The position numbers and the translations under genes were made by a program. Under the pieces are notes generated by a model. The model ran no database searches, had not been told where the DNA came from, and worked only from the letters and a program-made list of their open reading frames with translations. A stretch of 5,323 nt of DNA from an uncultured Prevotella sp. (GTDB lineage: Bacteria; Bacteroidota; Bacteroidia; Bacteroidales; Bacteroidaceae): contig USCM01000146.1 of the NCBI GenBank assembly GCA_900553155.1, forward strand, positions 1 to 5,323, in the 5' to 3' direction. Of this stretch, positions 4,949 to 5,323 are shown piece after piece. Positions within the stretch are counted from its first letter, which is position 1, and every line of letters starts with the position of its first letter.

Positions 4949-5323
4949 CTATTTGTCTGCCTTTCTCCATATCTTATATCCCAATGCCGCCACCACTACG
5001 CTCATCACCGGCGAGATGATGTTGAAGAAGCAGTAGGGCAGGTATGTCACGGTAGCCACGCCGAGCACGGTGCTCTGCGTCATGCCGCAAGTGTTCCACG
5101 GCACAAGTACCGACGTCACGGTTACGGCATCCTCTGTGGTACGGCTCAGCAGTCGGCGCTCGTAGCCCTCGCGGTCGTATATGTCGCGAAACATATTGCC
5201 CGTGAGCAAGATGCACAGATACTGGTCGGCTATAGCCACGTTGAGCATTACGCCCGAAGCGGCGGTAGAGCCTACAAGCGACGTGCGTCCCTTGACCATG
5301 TGTATAAAGAGTCGGGTTATGCC
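4949..5323 (-). CDS. nhaC: Na+/H+ antiporter, NhaC family (C-terminal 121 residues; continuation of 1-1079)
   Basis: This is the rest of the antiporter that begins at 1079. The minus-strand reading enters at the right edge in the frame Gly-Ile-Thr-Arg-Leu-Phe and ends at a TAG at 4951-4949. Counted on the joined protein, it carries NVAIADQYL at about 384-392 and, after SRTTEDAVTVT, SVLVPWNTCG at about 427-436 and YLPYCFFNIISP at about 450-461. These are strongly conserved C-terminal NhaC motifs. It ends in a short basic tail (YKIWRKADK). Taken as a separate gene, the first internal Met (5299) would give a 116-residue fragment lacking most of the transporter. I read it instead as the end of the gene split by the window boundary. 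A 133-base gap separates it from the nucleotidyltransferase downstream on the same strand. Confidence 0.92.
   Translation of the reverse strand, partial: GITRLFIHMVKGRTSLVGSTAASGVMLNVAIADQYLCILLTGNMFRDIYDREGYERRLLSRTTEDAVTVTSVLVPWNTCGMTQSTVLGVATVTYLPYCFFNIISPVMSVVVAALGYKIWRKADK
5313..5323 (+). repeat. Terminal 11-base direct repeat (identical to bases 1-11)
   Basis: CGGGTTATGCC ends the window and also begins it. Both copies encode the same Gly-Ile-Thr of nhaC in the same phase, so overlapping them restores the gene. This is how the end of a circular sequence written slightly past its start would appear. Confidence 0.85.

Noticed and set aside
1..5323. tRNA, rRNA, transposase or inverted terminal repeats
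   Set aside because: I looked for them on both strands and saw none. The only terminal repeat is direct and only 11 bases long.

Overview
The window looks like DNA from a gut- or mouth-type Bacteroidota, most likely a Prevotella/Segatella relative in the Bacteroidales. The support is several perfect matches to the Bacteroidota -7 promoter element TAnnTTTG, AT-rich leaders without strong Shine-Dalgarno sequences, and proteins typical of that group (a DUF4236 membrane protein, an NhaC-type antiporter and a GVTYPED-type nucleotidyltransferase). The genus is inference; no rRNA or other marker gene is present.

The most important structural fact is that the first 11 bases (CGGGTTATGCC) are identical to the last 11. 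An open reading frame that runs off the left end on the minus strand continues in frame from the right end. Joined through the overlap, the two pieces make one uninterrupted 480-residue NhaC-family Na+/H+ antiporter. The window therefore behaves as one turn of a closed circle of 5312 bp, or one period of a tandem array, cut inside nhaC. No replication, mobilisation, integrase or transposase gene is visible.

Layout: 1-1079 (minus) is the N-terminal three quarters of nhaC, with its promoter and a leader palindrome upstream. 1080-1463 is a divergent intergenic region with a degenerate repeat array. 1464-1868 and 1897-2589 (plus) form a two-gene unit: a small single-pass membrane-anchored protein and a DUF4236 protein with four predicted membrane segments. 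2590-2817 is a convergent gap full of small hairpins and ATCCGTG repeats. 2818-3465 (minus) is an unrecognised polytopic membrane protein. 3466-3900 is a non-coding stretch with a palindrome, a second copy of the repeat array and a strong terminator. 3901-4815 (minus) is a sugar-phosphate nucleotidyltransferase. 4949-5323 (minus) is the C-terminal quarter of nhaC.

The block between the two repeat arrays (about 1328-3701) is visibly more AT-rich than nhaC and the nucleotidyltransferase and holds three membrane proteins of unknown function. nhaC and the nucleotidyltransferase lie in tandem on one strand, but each has its own candidate promoter. Nothing shows a shared pathway among the five genes; the only common theme is that four of the five products are membrane proteins.
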